The notes beneath the pieces are model-generated. The model saw only the letters and a program-made list of their open reading frames with translations. It was not told the DNA's origin and ran no database searches. From positions 1-6,364 of the forward strand of contig JAEUKU010000399.1 in assembly GCA_016794075.1 (NCBI GenBank): a stretch of DNA of 6,364 nt, in the 5' to 3' direction. Below are positions 1 to 5,588 of the stretch, piece after piece. The position numbers and the translations under genes were made by a program. How positions within the stretch are numbered: the first letter of the stretch is position 1; every line of letters starts with the position of its first letter. This DNA is from Rhodospirillaceae bacterium (GTDB taxonomy: Bacteria > Pseudomonadota > Alphaproteobacteria > Dongiales > Dongiaceae).

Positions 1-482
1 GCCCCCACTTCGCGGCAGATGTCGACCAGGCGGTCGCGGCGGTCGGCGCTCTTGGCGGTGATGTCGGACGAACGTACGCGGCGGCCATCGATGCCGAGCC
101 GACCGGCGATGGTCGAGATCAGTGCGATGTTGAGGTCGCACAGCCGCGCGTGGCCGCCTTGCAGCGCAGGTTCGTAGAGCGCCAGCGCATCGGCGAAATG
201 CGGCGCCTTGCGGTAGTTCTGCTGGAACGACTTCAGGTGCTTCGCCGCCCAATGCGTGCCGTCGATCTCGACGTCCCTGATCGCCTGCTCCCCGGCATGG
301 CGGATCGGCACGGTCAGCATCAACTCCTTGCCGCTTTCGCCCTTGATGCGATTGCGGGTCTGCCAGCTCTGCTTGGAAAGCTGCACGTCATCGAGGAAGA
401 CGAACACATCGGCCATGTCCATCAGCGCGAAATAGCCGATCCAGGGCAGATAGGTCGGCTGCATGATGGCGCAGACGGTCAT
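1..482 (-). CDS. WbqC-family protein, 5' part only (runs off left edge)
   Basis: The frame opens with ATG at 482 and stays open for 160 codons to base 1, so the C-terminal part is outside the window. The N-terminus carries the WbqC-family signature: MQPTYLPWIGYF at residues 7-18, LDDVQ at 30-34, then K37, SWQ at 39-41 and RNRIK at 43-47. WbqC-like proteins occur in O-antigen, capsule and other surface-glycan clusters; their biochemical role is poorly settled, so I assign no reaction. It is cytoplasmic as far as seen, with no signal peptide. The start lies 8 nt after the stop of the upstream glycan gene, which points to co-transcription and probably translational coupling. The Shine-Dalgarno is weak: only GGAT about 12 nt upstream. 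Family assignment is firm from the motifs; function is inferred from context. Confidence 0.9.
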   Translation of the reverse strand, partial: MTVCAIMQPTYLPWIGYFALMDMADVFVFLDDVQLSKQSWQTRNRIKGESGKELMLTVPIRHAGEQAIRDVEIDGTHWAAKHLKSFQQNYRKAPHFADALALYEPALQGGHARLCDLNIALISTIAGRLGIDGRRVRSSDITAKSADRRDRLVDICREVG

Positions 483-490
483 CGGCGCGC

Positions 491-1906
491 TCAGATCCGG
501 CTGAAGGCGCGCCGCAGGCGCGTCGCGACATGGAGCCGGCGGGCGGAGACCAAGGCAACCTTGGTGCCGCAGAGCTCTACCTTCGGCCGCACCTGGATAT
601 CCAGCAGGTGGCAGAGCAGCTCCAGGCGGTTGCGCATCTGGTAGAGGTCCAGGCTCGGCATCAAGGTGCCGCGCACGTTCTTGTCGCGCTGGGTCCATTT
701 ATAGCCGGAGAGCGGCTTCCATTGCGTCTGGCCTTCGGTCGTCGGCCGCCAGCCGCGCTTGTTGCCCAGCGCCTCCAGCCCGTCGATGATCTGCTCGGCG
801 CCGAGCTTGTCCGGGCGATAGGACATGGCGGTGGCGAAGGCGGCGCGCATGTTGGCATCGTAGCACTCGTTCGGCGCCTCGAGGATGCGGGCGGCGCGGA
901 CGATCGCCTGGTCGACGGTCTTGGCCACCGGATTGACCCGGGCGGAGAGGTACCAGTCGTTGATGTCGAGGTCCGACGGCACGATGCAGAGGGCCGGCCG
1001 ATCCAGCGCGATGGCCTCGACCCCCGTCGTGCAATTCGTGTGAATCAGCAGGCGCGCGGCGATGATCCAGGGGATCGCTGGCCCTTCGCGCACGATGTGC
1101 AGGTTGGGGATGTGGCCGACCCATTCGTGCCAGCGGTCCATGCGCTCGCTGGGATGCGGGCGCAGGATGATCTTCACGTCGGGGAATTGCTGGCGCAGCC
1201 TGGGCAGGAACTCGAGCAGTGCGGCGCGATTGGCCTCCTCCATCAGGCGGCCTTCCTCCAGGTGCTTCACCTGGCGCGGATCGTCGAGGTCGATCTTCCC
1301 CGCCTTCACCAGGTTGCGGATGATCTCCTCGACATCGCCCTTCTCGGTGTTGGTGAAGCCGAGGTTGGAGTTGATCAGGATGAACTCGCCATAGCGCCGC
1401 TTGATGTCGGCGACGTCCTGGTCATAGATCGAGCGCAGCTCGGGCCGCATCAGGTCCCAGCGCGGGTTGCAGGCCTGGGTGACGTGGTCGTCGTCGAGGC
1501 CGAAATTGGCAGCGAAGGCCTCGGCATTGTGGGCACCGGAGAGGAAGATGTCGTCGGTCTCCGTGACCGCCGCCGACGAGATCCACCAGAAATTCCGGTT
1601 CTGCACGACGAGACCCGGCATCTCCTCGTCCACCGCGACCACCGCATAGCCGGACGACTTGGCCCGGTGCAGCATTTTGGCGTCGCGCACGGTGAGGGTC
1701 TTGGAGCAATAGAGGCCGGGCGTCATGCGCTCGATGTTGCGCTCGATGAGCCATTTCTGGCCCAGCACCACCTCGAAGCCGCGATCGGCCGCGACCGCCG
1801 CCAGGAGCAGGCGGGAATCGAGCTCGCGCGAGGCGATCTCCATCGGGAAATAGATGATCTTTGCCAGTTTGCCGGTCATGACGCCTGTATGTAACGGAGG
1901 CGACAT
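491..1906 (-). CDS. surface carbohydrate biosynthesis protein, GT-B-like
   Basis: This 471-residue protein has no signal peptide or membrane segment. It opens with a first beta strand and the wording KIIYFPMEIASRELDSRLLL (residues 16-35), typical of proteins annotated as surface carbohydrate biosynthesis protein. A second half resembling the nucleotide-sugar-binding domain of GT-B/CDP-glycerol-transferase-like enzymes carries RPHPSE at 249-254 and HTNCTTGVEAIALDRP at 289-304; the TT..EA..L..P pattern is the usual donor-site loop. It therefore probably acts in the cytoplasm on an activated glycan or polyol precursor; donor and acceptor cannot be told from sequence. The start is uncertain. ATG at 1906 gives the longest form, while ATG at 1879 (MTGKLAK) puts the start directly before the first conserved strand with an AGGCG nearby, and may be the true one. 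The WbqC gene follows after 8 nt. The large open frames on the opposite strand are GC-driven shadows. Confidence 0.88.
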   Translation of the reverse strand: MSPPLHTGVMTGKLAKIIYFPMEIASRELDSRLLLAAVAADRGFEVVLGQKWLIERNIERMTPGLYCSKTLTVRDAKMLHRAKSSGYAVVAVDEEMPGLVVQNRNFWWISSAAVTETDDIFLSGAHNAEAFAANFGLDDDHVTQACNPRWDLMRPELRSIYDQDVADIKRRYGEFILINSNLGFTNTEKGDVEEIIRNLVKAGKIDLDDPRQVKHLEEGRLMEEANRAALLEFLPRLRQQFPDVKIILRPHPSERMDRWHEWVGHIPNLHIVREGPAIPWIIAARLLIHTNCTTGVEAIALDRPALCIVPSDLDINDWYLSARVNPVAKTVDQAIVRAARILEAPNECYDANMRAAFATAMSYRPDKLGAEQIIDGLEALGNKRGWRPTTEGQTQWKPLSGYKWTQRDKNVRGTLMPSLDLYQMRNRLELLCHLLDIQVRPKVELCGTKVALVSARRLHVATRLRRAFSRI

Positions 1907-1936
1907 GCCGGCGCAATCCCGCAGGCCGCCGCAGGT

Positions 1937-1950
1937 CGGGCGTTTGCCCG
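1937..1950. repeat. short inverted repeat in the divergent intergenic region
   Basis: CGGGC-GTTT-GCCCG is a perfect 5-bp stem with a 4-nt loop, lying between the glycan gene and parE. It could be a protein-binding site or a weak hairpin. In GC-rich DNA a 5-bp repeat arises easily by chance, so no role is claimed. Confidence 0.25.
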
Positions 1951-1985
1951 TTGAATTTGCTCGGCTTTTCCGGGTTTCAGAAGGC

Positions 1986-2014
1986 TTGCCGCCGGGCGCC
2001 CCCGGGCCTTATCT
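1986..2014 (+). promoter_or_regulatory. candidate parE promoter (weak)
   Basis: TTGCCG at 1986-1991 and TTATCT at 2009-2014 are separated by 17 nt, the best spaced -35/-10-like pair upstream of parE. The -35 box matches the consensus at 4 of 6 positions; the -10 match is poor. Transcription would start near 2021, leaving a leader of about 40 nt. The rest of the 153-bp gap shows no recognisable operator. Treat this as a candidate only. Confidence 0.25.
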
Positions 2015-2059
2015 CTTTCCCGGCACCCAGAACACGGTTTCGAGTCGGCGGTATTCAGA

Positions 2060-4042
2060 ATGAGCGATCTTTTCGGCGGCAGCGGCAAGAAGGGCGAATA
2101 CAGCGCCAAGGACATCGAGGTCCTCGAGGGCCTGGAACCGGTCCGGCGCCGGCCGGGCATGTATATCGGCGGCACCGACGAGCGCGCTTTGCACCATCTG
2201 GTGGCCGAGATCCTCGACAACTCCATGGACGAAGCCGTCGCCGGCCATGCCAGCCGGATCGAGCTGGAGCTGGGCGCCGACGGCTATGTCACCGTGCGCG
2301 ACAATGGCCGCGGCATCCCGATCGACCCGATGGCGAAATACGGCAACAAGCCGGCGGTCGAGGTGCTGCTCACCACGCTCCACTCCGGCGGCAAGTTCTC
2401 AGGCAAGGTCTATGACACCTCGGGCGGCCTGCACGGCGTCGGCATGTCGGTGGTGAACGCCCTTAGCGACGACTTCACGGTCGAGGTGGCGCGGGACAAA
2501 GAGCTTTATGTTCAGTCCTATAGCAAGGGAAAGCCGAAGGGAAAACTGAAGAACCAGGGCGGCGTCAACCGGCGCGGCACCACCATCCGCTTCCACCCCG
2601 ATTCCGAGATCTTCGGCAAGCAGGCGCATTTCCGGCCGAACCGCCTGTATCGCATGTGCCGATCGAAGGCGTATCTGTTCCGCGGGGTCGAGATCCGCTG
2701 GTCCTGCGACCCGAGCCTGATCCAGGCGGGCGACGACACGCCGGTGCAGGACACCCTGCACTTTCCCGGCGGCCTCTCCGACTTCCTCGCCGCCAACATC
2801 AACGGCAAGCAGACCGTCACCTCGACGCCCTTCGACGGTCAGGCCGAGTTCCCCGAGAAGCAGGGCCGCGTCGAATGGGCCATCGCCTGGCCGGTGGATG
2901 ACGAGGGCTTCCTCAACTCCTACTGCAACACGGTGCCGACGCCCGAAGGCGGCACGCATGAGGCGGGGTTGCGCTCCGCCCTCGGCCGGTCGCTGCGCGC
3001 CTATGGCGAGTTGGTCGGCAACCGCAAGGCGGCGCAGATCACGGCGGAGGACATCACCGGCGGCGCCATGATGCTGCTCTCGGTCTTCATCCGCGAGCCG
3101 CAGTTCCAGGGCCAGACCAAGGAAAAACTGGCGACCGCCGAGGCCGCGCGCCTGGTCGAAAGCTCGATCAAGGACCATTTCGATCATTGGCTCTCCGGCG
3201 ATCCGGGCCGCGCCAAGGACCTGCTCGAGCGGGTGATCGAGAAGGCCGACGAGCGGCTGCGCAAGAAGCAGGACAAGGAACTCTCGCGCAAGACGGCGAC
3301 GCGCAAGCTGCGCCTGCCGGGCAAGCTCGCCGATTGCAGCAAGACCGGTCAGGAAGGCACCGAGCTGTTCCTGGTCGAGGGCGATTCCGCCGGCGGCTCC
3401 GCCAAGTCGGCGCGCAACCGCGAGACCCAGGCGGTGCTCCCCTTGCGCGGCAAGATCCTGAACGTTGCCAGCGCCTCCGCCGACAAGCTCGGCGGCAACC
3501 AGGAACTGATCGACCTGATCCAGGCGCTGGGCTGCGGCACGCGCGACAAATACGACGAGGAGCGGCTGCGCTACGAAAAGATCATCATCATGACCGACGC
3601 CGACGTGGACGGCGCGCACATCGCCTCGCTGCTGATGACCTTCTTCTTCCGTGAGATGCCGGGGCTCATTGAGGGAGGTCATCTTTACCTCGCCCAACCG
3701 CCGCTCTATTCGCTGACCCAGGGGCCGAAGAAGACCTATGCCCGCGACGACGCGCACAAGGAGGAACTGCTGAAGGGCGAGTTCTCCGGCCGCGGCAAGG
3801 TCGAGATCAGCCGCTTCAAGGGCCTCGGCGAAATTCCGGCGGCGGACCTCAAGAAGACCACCATGGACCCGGCGCATCGTGTGCTGCTGCGCGTGCGCAT
3901 GCCGCACCGCTATGTCGAGGAGGAGCGCCAGGAAGCGCGCGAGACCTCGGAGCTGGTCGAACGCCTGATGGGCCGCAAGCCGGAGCTGCGCTTCCAGTTC
4001 ATCCAGGAGAATGCGCAGTTCGCGCGCGATCTGGACGTCTGA
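2060..4042 (+). CDS. parE: DNA topoisomerase IV subunit B (ParE)
   Basis: ATPase subunit of topoisomerase IV, which with ParC decatenates daughter chromosomes and relaxes supercoils in the cytoplasm. The 660-residue protein is complete and of normal ParE length, without the C-terminal insert seen in many longer GyrB proteins. Domains in order: GHKL ATPase with E50, N54 and D57 in EILDNSMDEA, D81 in DNGRGIP and the lid GGLHGVG at 122-128; transducer domain with the QTK loop at 352-354 (K354); TOPRIM domain with EGDSAGG at 440-446 and DADVDG at 513-518 (metal ligands E440, D513, D515, D517); and a C-terminal segment with RFKGLGEIPAADLKKTTMDP at 585-604. The EIPAADLKK form and FDHWL at 374-378 favour ParE over GyrB. 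No key residue is missing. ATG at 2060 is chosen because the usual MSDLF-like start precedes SAKDIEVLEGLEPVRRRPGMYIG; its Shine-Dalgarno is poor. It heads a probable two-gene transcript with the mmcQ-like gene. Confidence 0.97.
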   Translation: MSDLFGGSGKKGEYSAKDIEVLEGLEPVRRRPGMYIGGTDERALHHLVAEILDNSMDEAVAGHASRIELELGADGYVTVRDNGRGIPIDPMAKYGNKPAVEVLLTTLHSGGKFSGKVYDTSGGLHGVGMSVVNALSDDFTVEVARDKELYVQSYSKGKPKGKLKNQGGVNRRGTTIRFHPDSEIFGKQAHFRPNRLYRMCRSKAYLFRGVEIRWSCDPSLIQAGDDTPVQDTLHFPGGLSDFLAANINGKQTVTSTPFDGQAEFPEKQGRVEWAIAWPVDDEGFLNSYCNTVPTPEGGTHEAGLRSALGRSLRAYGELVGNRKAAQITAEDITGGAMMLLSVFIREPQFQGQTKEKLATAEAARLVESSIKDHFDHWLSGDPGRAKDLLERVIEKADERLRKKQDKELSRKTATRKLRLPGKLADCSKTGQEGTELFLVEGDSAGGSAKSARNRETQAVLPLRGKILNVASASADKLGGNQELIDLIQALGCGTRDKYDEERLRYEKIIIMTDADVDGAHIASLLMTFFFREMPGLIEGGHLYLAQPPLYSLTQGPKKTYARDDAHKEELLKGEFSGRGKVEISRFKGLGEIPAADLKKTTMDPAHRVLLRVRMPHRYVEEERQEARETSELVERLMGRKPELRFQFIQENAQFARDLDV

Positions 4043-4047
4043 GGCGG

Positions 4048-4413
4048 ATGACCAACGCGCAATACAACGCCTTCTGCAAGTCGCTGCCGGCCACGACGCA
4101 TGTCGTGCAATGGGGCGGCTCGCATGTGTGGAAGGTCGGCGGCAAGGTCTTCGCCATCGGCGGCTTCGACCGCGGCGAGCACCCGCAGATCACCTTCAAG
4201 GTCTCGCCCCTCGCCTATGAGATGCTGAAGGACAAGAAAGGCCTGCGTCCCGCGCCCTACCTCGCCTCGCGCGGGATGAAGTGGATCCAGCACTATGCAA
4301 GGCCGGGCTTGTCCGACAGGGACTTGAAAAGCTACCTCACGGAATCGCATCGCCTGGTGGCGATGGGTCTATCCAAGAAGAAGCGCAAGGAGCTGGGCCT
4401 GAGCGAAGGCTGA
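4048..4413 (+). CDS. MmcQ/YjbR-family protein
   Basis: This 121-residue protein belongs to the MmcQ/YjbR family (DUF419). Visible family features are the N-terminal helix ending in a short acidic-free loop, VWKVGGKVFAIGG at residues 27-39, the central ITFKVSP at 48-54, PYLASRGMKWI at 70-80, and a C-terminal SHRLVAMGL at 100-108 followed by a lysine-rich helix (KKKRKEL). Family structures resemble a CyaY-like double-wing fold and are often called DNA-binding, but a precise role is not established; I give none. No signal peptide or membrane segment is present. It starts 5 nt after the parE stop; the GAGG overlapping that stop lies only 3 nt before the ATG and is its only Shine-Dalgarno candidate. 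Close spacing suggests co-transcription with parE. A strong hairpin follows 4 nt after the stop. Confidence 0.9.
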   Translation: MTNAQYNAFCKSLPATTHVVQWGGSHVWKVGGKVFAIGGFDRGEHPQITFKVSPLAYEMLKDKKGLRPAPYLASRGMKWIQHYARPGLSDRDLKSYLTESHRLVAMGLSKKKRKELGLSEG

Positions 4414-4417
4414 ACGC

Positions 4418-4454
4418 CTCCGCCGCACCATCCTCGGAAGATGGCGCGGCGGGG
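4418..4454. terminator. strong hairpin in the convergent gap, probable terminator lacking a U-tract
   Basis: Left arm 4418-4432 and right arm 4440-4454 form 15 pairs: 13 Watson-Crick, one G-T wobble (4419/4453) and one A-C mismatch (4427/4445), around a 7-nt loop CTCGGAA. It begins 4 nt after the mmcQ-like stop and lies about 65 nt beyond the end of the converging diiron-oxygenase gene. Its position suits termination of both transcripts. Neither side has a run of T residues, so it is not a classical intrinsic terminator; it could instead stabilise 3' ends or act with Rho. Confidence 0.5.
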
Positions 4455-4518
4455 TCGTGTCACGGCTTCCAGAGGGGGCTGCACGCCTCGCGCAAGGCGG
4501 CGACACGCGCCCGGTCGG

Positions 4519-5430
4519 TCAGGAGAAAGTGGGCGCAAGCTGCGCCAGCTTCTCCTCCGCGCCCGGCGCAATGGCACGGACCGTGGCGAGGAAGTTGGGA
4601 TGGCTCATGCCGGAGCCGAGATAGGTCCAGCGCTGGGCCTGGTGCTGGGCCTGGATGAATTGCCCCTGCTCCGCTTCGTTGAGCTTGCGTCGGCTGGCGC
4701 GGGAGAAAGTCTCCAGGTCGAAGCCGGTCTGCTGGGCGAGCGCGCCGTCGAAGATGCCGCCCAATGCCAGATAGCCGTCGATGGCGGTCCCGATGCTCTC
4801 AGGCGAGCGGTCCTTGGCGAGTTCCAGCACCATCAGCGTGTCTAGCTTGGCGTGCTGCGCCTCCTCCATCCAGTGGTGCTTCAGCAGGCTCTTGAACAGC
4901 GGATCCAGGTCTGCATCGTCCTTGATGCTGTCGAGGTAGTGCCGCTGCGTCATCCACTCGATGTGCAGGATCAGCAGGGCCACGGAGAGCGGGTCATGCG
5001 ACAGCACGACCTTGGCGATCTCGGCCGGCGTGCCGATCATGGTGCAGCGGGTGCCGAAACCTTCGTCGAAGGCCTCGCAGAAGCGCTTGAACAGGTGGAT
5101 GTGCTTCGCCTCCTCGCCGGCGAACTGCAGAAGGGCGCGGGTTCGCACATCATCGCTGGCGAGGCCGGGCCGCGCATGGTCCAGCACGTAGGGCAGGATG
5201 AACTCCTCCACCAGGCCGAAGATGTAGAGATAGCCATGGCCGCGGATCTGGTTGAGGATGCGCTTCTCCTCGGCGTCGAGGAACCGAAGCTGCTCCACGC
5301 GGGCAAGCGATTCCGGCATGAAACGCCGGCCGAAATCGAGGCGGTTGTCGCCGCCGATGATGTCGTCGATCTGCCAGTTGACCTTCTGCGACGCCTGCAG
5401 AGTGGCGCCGAAATCATAGTGCTGCTGCAT
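4519..5430 (-). CDS. AurF-like diiron oxygenase (ferritin-like superfamily)
   Basis: This 303-residue, wholly soluble, helix-rich protein has the ligand set of a carboxylate-bridged diiron enzyme. E75 or E76 (VEEF), E107 and H110 (EEAKH at 106-110), E158 (HIEW at 156-159), then H186, E190 and H193 (HHWMEEAQH at 185-193). The H-x3-E-x2-H arrangement with its extra histidine is that of p-aminobenzoate N-oxygenase AurF, not of ordinary ferritins or R2 proteins. AurF family members activate O2 to oxidise amines or other small molecules; substrate here is unknown. It may also be one of the uncharacterised family members annotated only as diiron oxygenase. The start at 5430 is supported by GGGAG 6 nt upstream. 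It is convergent with the mmcQ-like gene and divergent from a winged-helix/hydrolase protein, from which it may take its regulation. No ferredoxin or reductase gene is visible nearby to supply electrons. Confidence 0.85.
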   Translation of the reverse strand: MQQHYDFGATLQASQKVNWQIDDIIGGDNRLDFGRRFMPESLARVEQLRFLDAEEKRILNQIRGHGYLYIFGLVEEFILPYVLDHARPGLASDDVRTRALLQFAGEEAKHIHLFKRFCEAFDEGFGTRCTMIGTPAEIAKVVLSHDPLSVALLILHIEWMTQRHYLDSIKDDADLDPLFKSLLKHHWMEEAQHAKLDTLMVLELAKDRSPESIGTAIDGYLALGGIFDGALAQQTGFDLETFSRASRRKLNEAEQGQFIQAQHQAQRWTYLGSGMSHPNFLATVRAIAPGAEEKLAQLAPTFS

Positions 5431-5436
5431 TTGCTT

Positions 5437-5441
5437 CTCCC
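5437..5441 (-). promoter_or_regulatory. ribosome binding site of the diiron-oxygenase gene
   Basis: Reading the minus strand, GGGAG is followed by the 6-nt spacer AAGCAA and then ATG at 5430. It is the clearest Shine-Dalgarno in the window and fixes this start, whereas most other genes here have weak ones. That suggests efficient translation once the gene is transcribed. Confidence 0.75.
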
Positions 5442-5516
5442 TGGTTGCAATGTCGCGCCGGAACGGGCCCGGCGAGTGGGGCCGGAAGCTAGGCGCGGGA
5501 CGGCGGGAAAGCTTGC

Positions 5517-5533
5517 AGATCGTCTGACGATCT
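5517..5533. promoter_or_regulatory. perfect 17-bp palindrome, candidate operator
   Basis: AGATCGTC-T-GACGATCT has two perfect 8-bp arms around one central base. It sits about 85 nt upstream of the diiron-oxygenase start and about 55 nt upstream of the divergent regulator start. Size, symmetry and position fit a binding site for a dimeric regulator. The obvious candidate is the adjacent winged-helix protein, but OmpR-type regulators often bind direct repeats, so a different regulator is possible. It has no adjacent T-run and such a tight centre would make a poor RNA hairpin, which argues against a terminator. Confidence 0.55.
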
Positions 5534-5577
5534 CCTGAAGAACCGTGGATTTTGTGGAAAGCCGGACGTTGATCCTT

Positions 5578-5583
5578 TATATT
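5578..5583 (+). promoter_or_regulatory. candidate -10 box of the winged-helix/hydrolase gene
   Basis: TATATT in an AT-rich stretch ends 5 nt before the ATG at 5589. No convincing -35 box lies at 16-18 nt upstream (TGGAAA at 5555-5560 is the nearest spaced hexamer). If real, transcription would begin at about 5590, so the ATG at 5589 would be untranscribed or the message leaderless, and GTG at 5619 would become the start. Weak evidence. Confidence 0.25.
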
Positions 5584-5588
5584 CAGGC

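Noticed and set aside
530..1894. Open frame of 454 codons on the plus strand opposite the glycan gene
   Set aside because: It mirrors the codons of the minus-strand gene, whose protein carries recognisable motifs; the translation of the plus frame is low-complexity (A, G, L, V, R, H rich) with no family features. A GC-rich antisense shadow.
1994..2007. GGGCGCCC palindrome and nearby CCCGGG upstream of parE
   Set aside because: Short GC-only symmetry is common in this DNA and overlaps the spacer of the candidate promoter; no further support.
2399..3907. Open frame of 502 codons on the minus strand opposite parE
   Set aside because: Lies fully inside the unmistakable parE; composition is biased and no motif is seen.
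4484..4497. Small hairpin GCCT...AGGC in the convergent gap
   Set aside because: Only four pairs with a GC-rich loop; not distinguishable from chance.
4449..4530. On the minus strand, a frame just past the diiron-oxygenase stop reads HFLLTDRARVAALREAC then SPLWKP and stop, which looks protein-like
   Set aside because: It would need a frameshift at the very end of the gene or a start codon inside it. The annotated C-terminus (LAPTFS) looks like a natural end, and a short pleasing peptide is expected by chance in this composition. A lone frameshift check in relatives would settle it.
4852..5538. Plus-strand open frame of 228 codons opposite the diiron oxygenase
   Set aside because: The minus-strand protein has the complete set of diiron ligands and a strong Shine-Dalgarno; the plus frame is its shadow.
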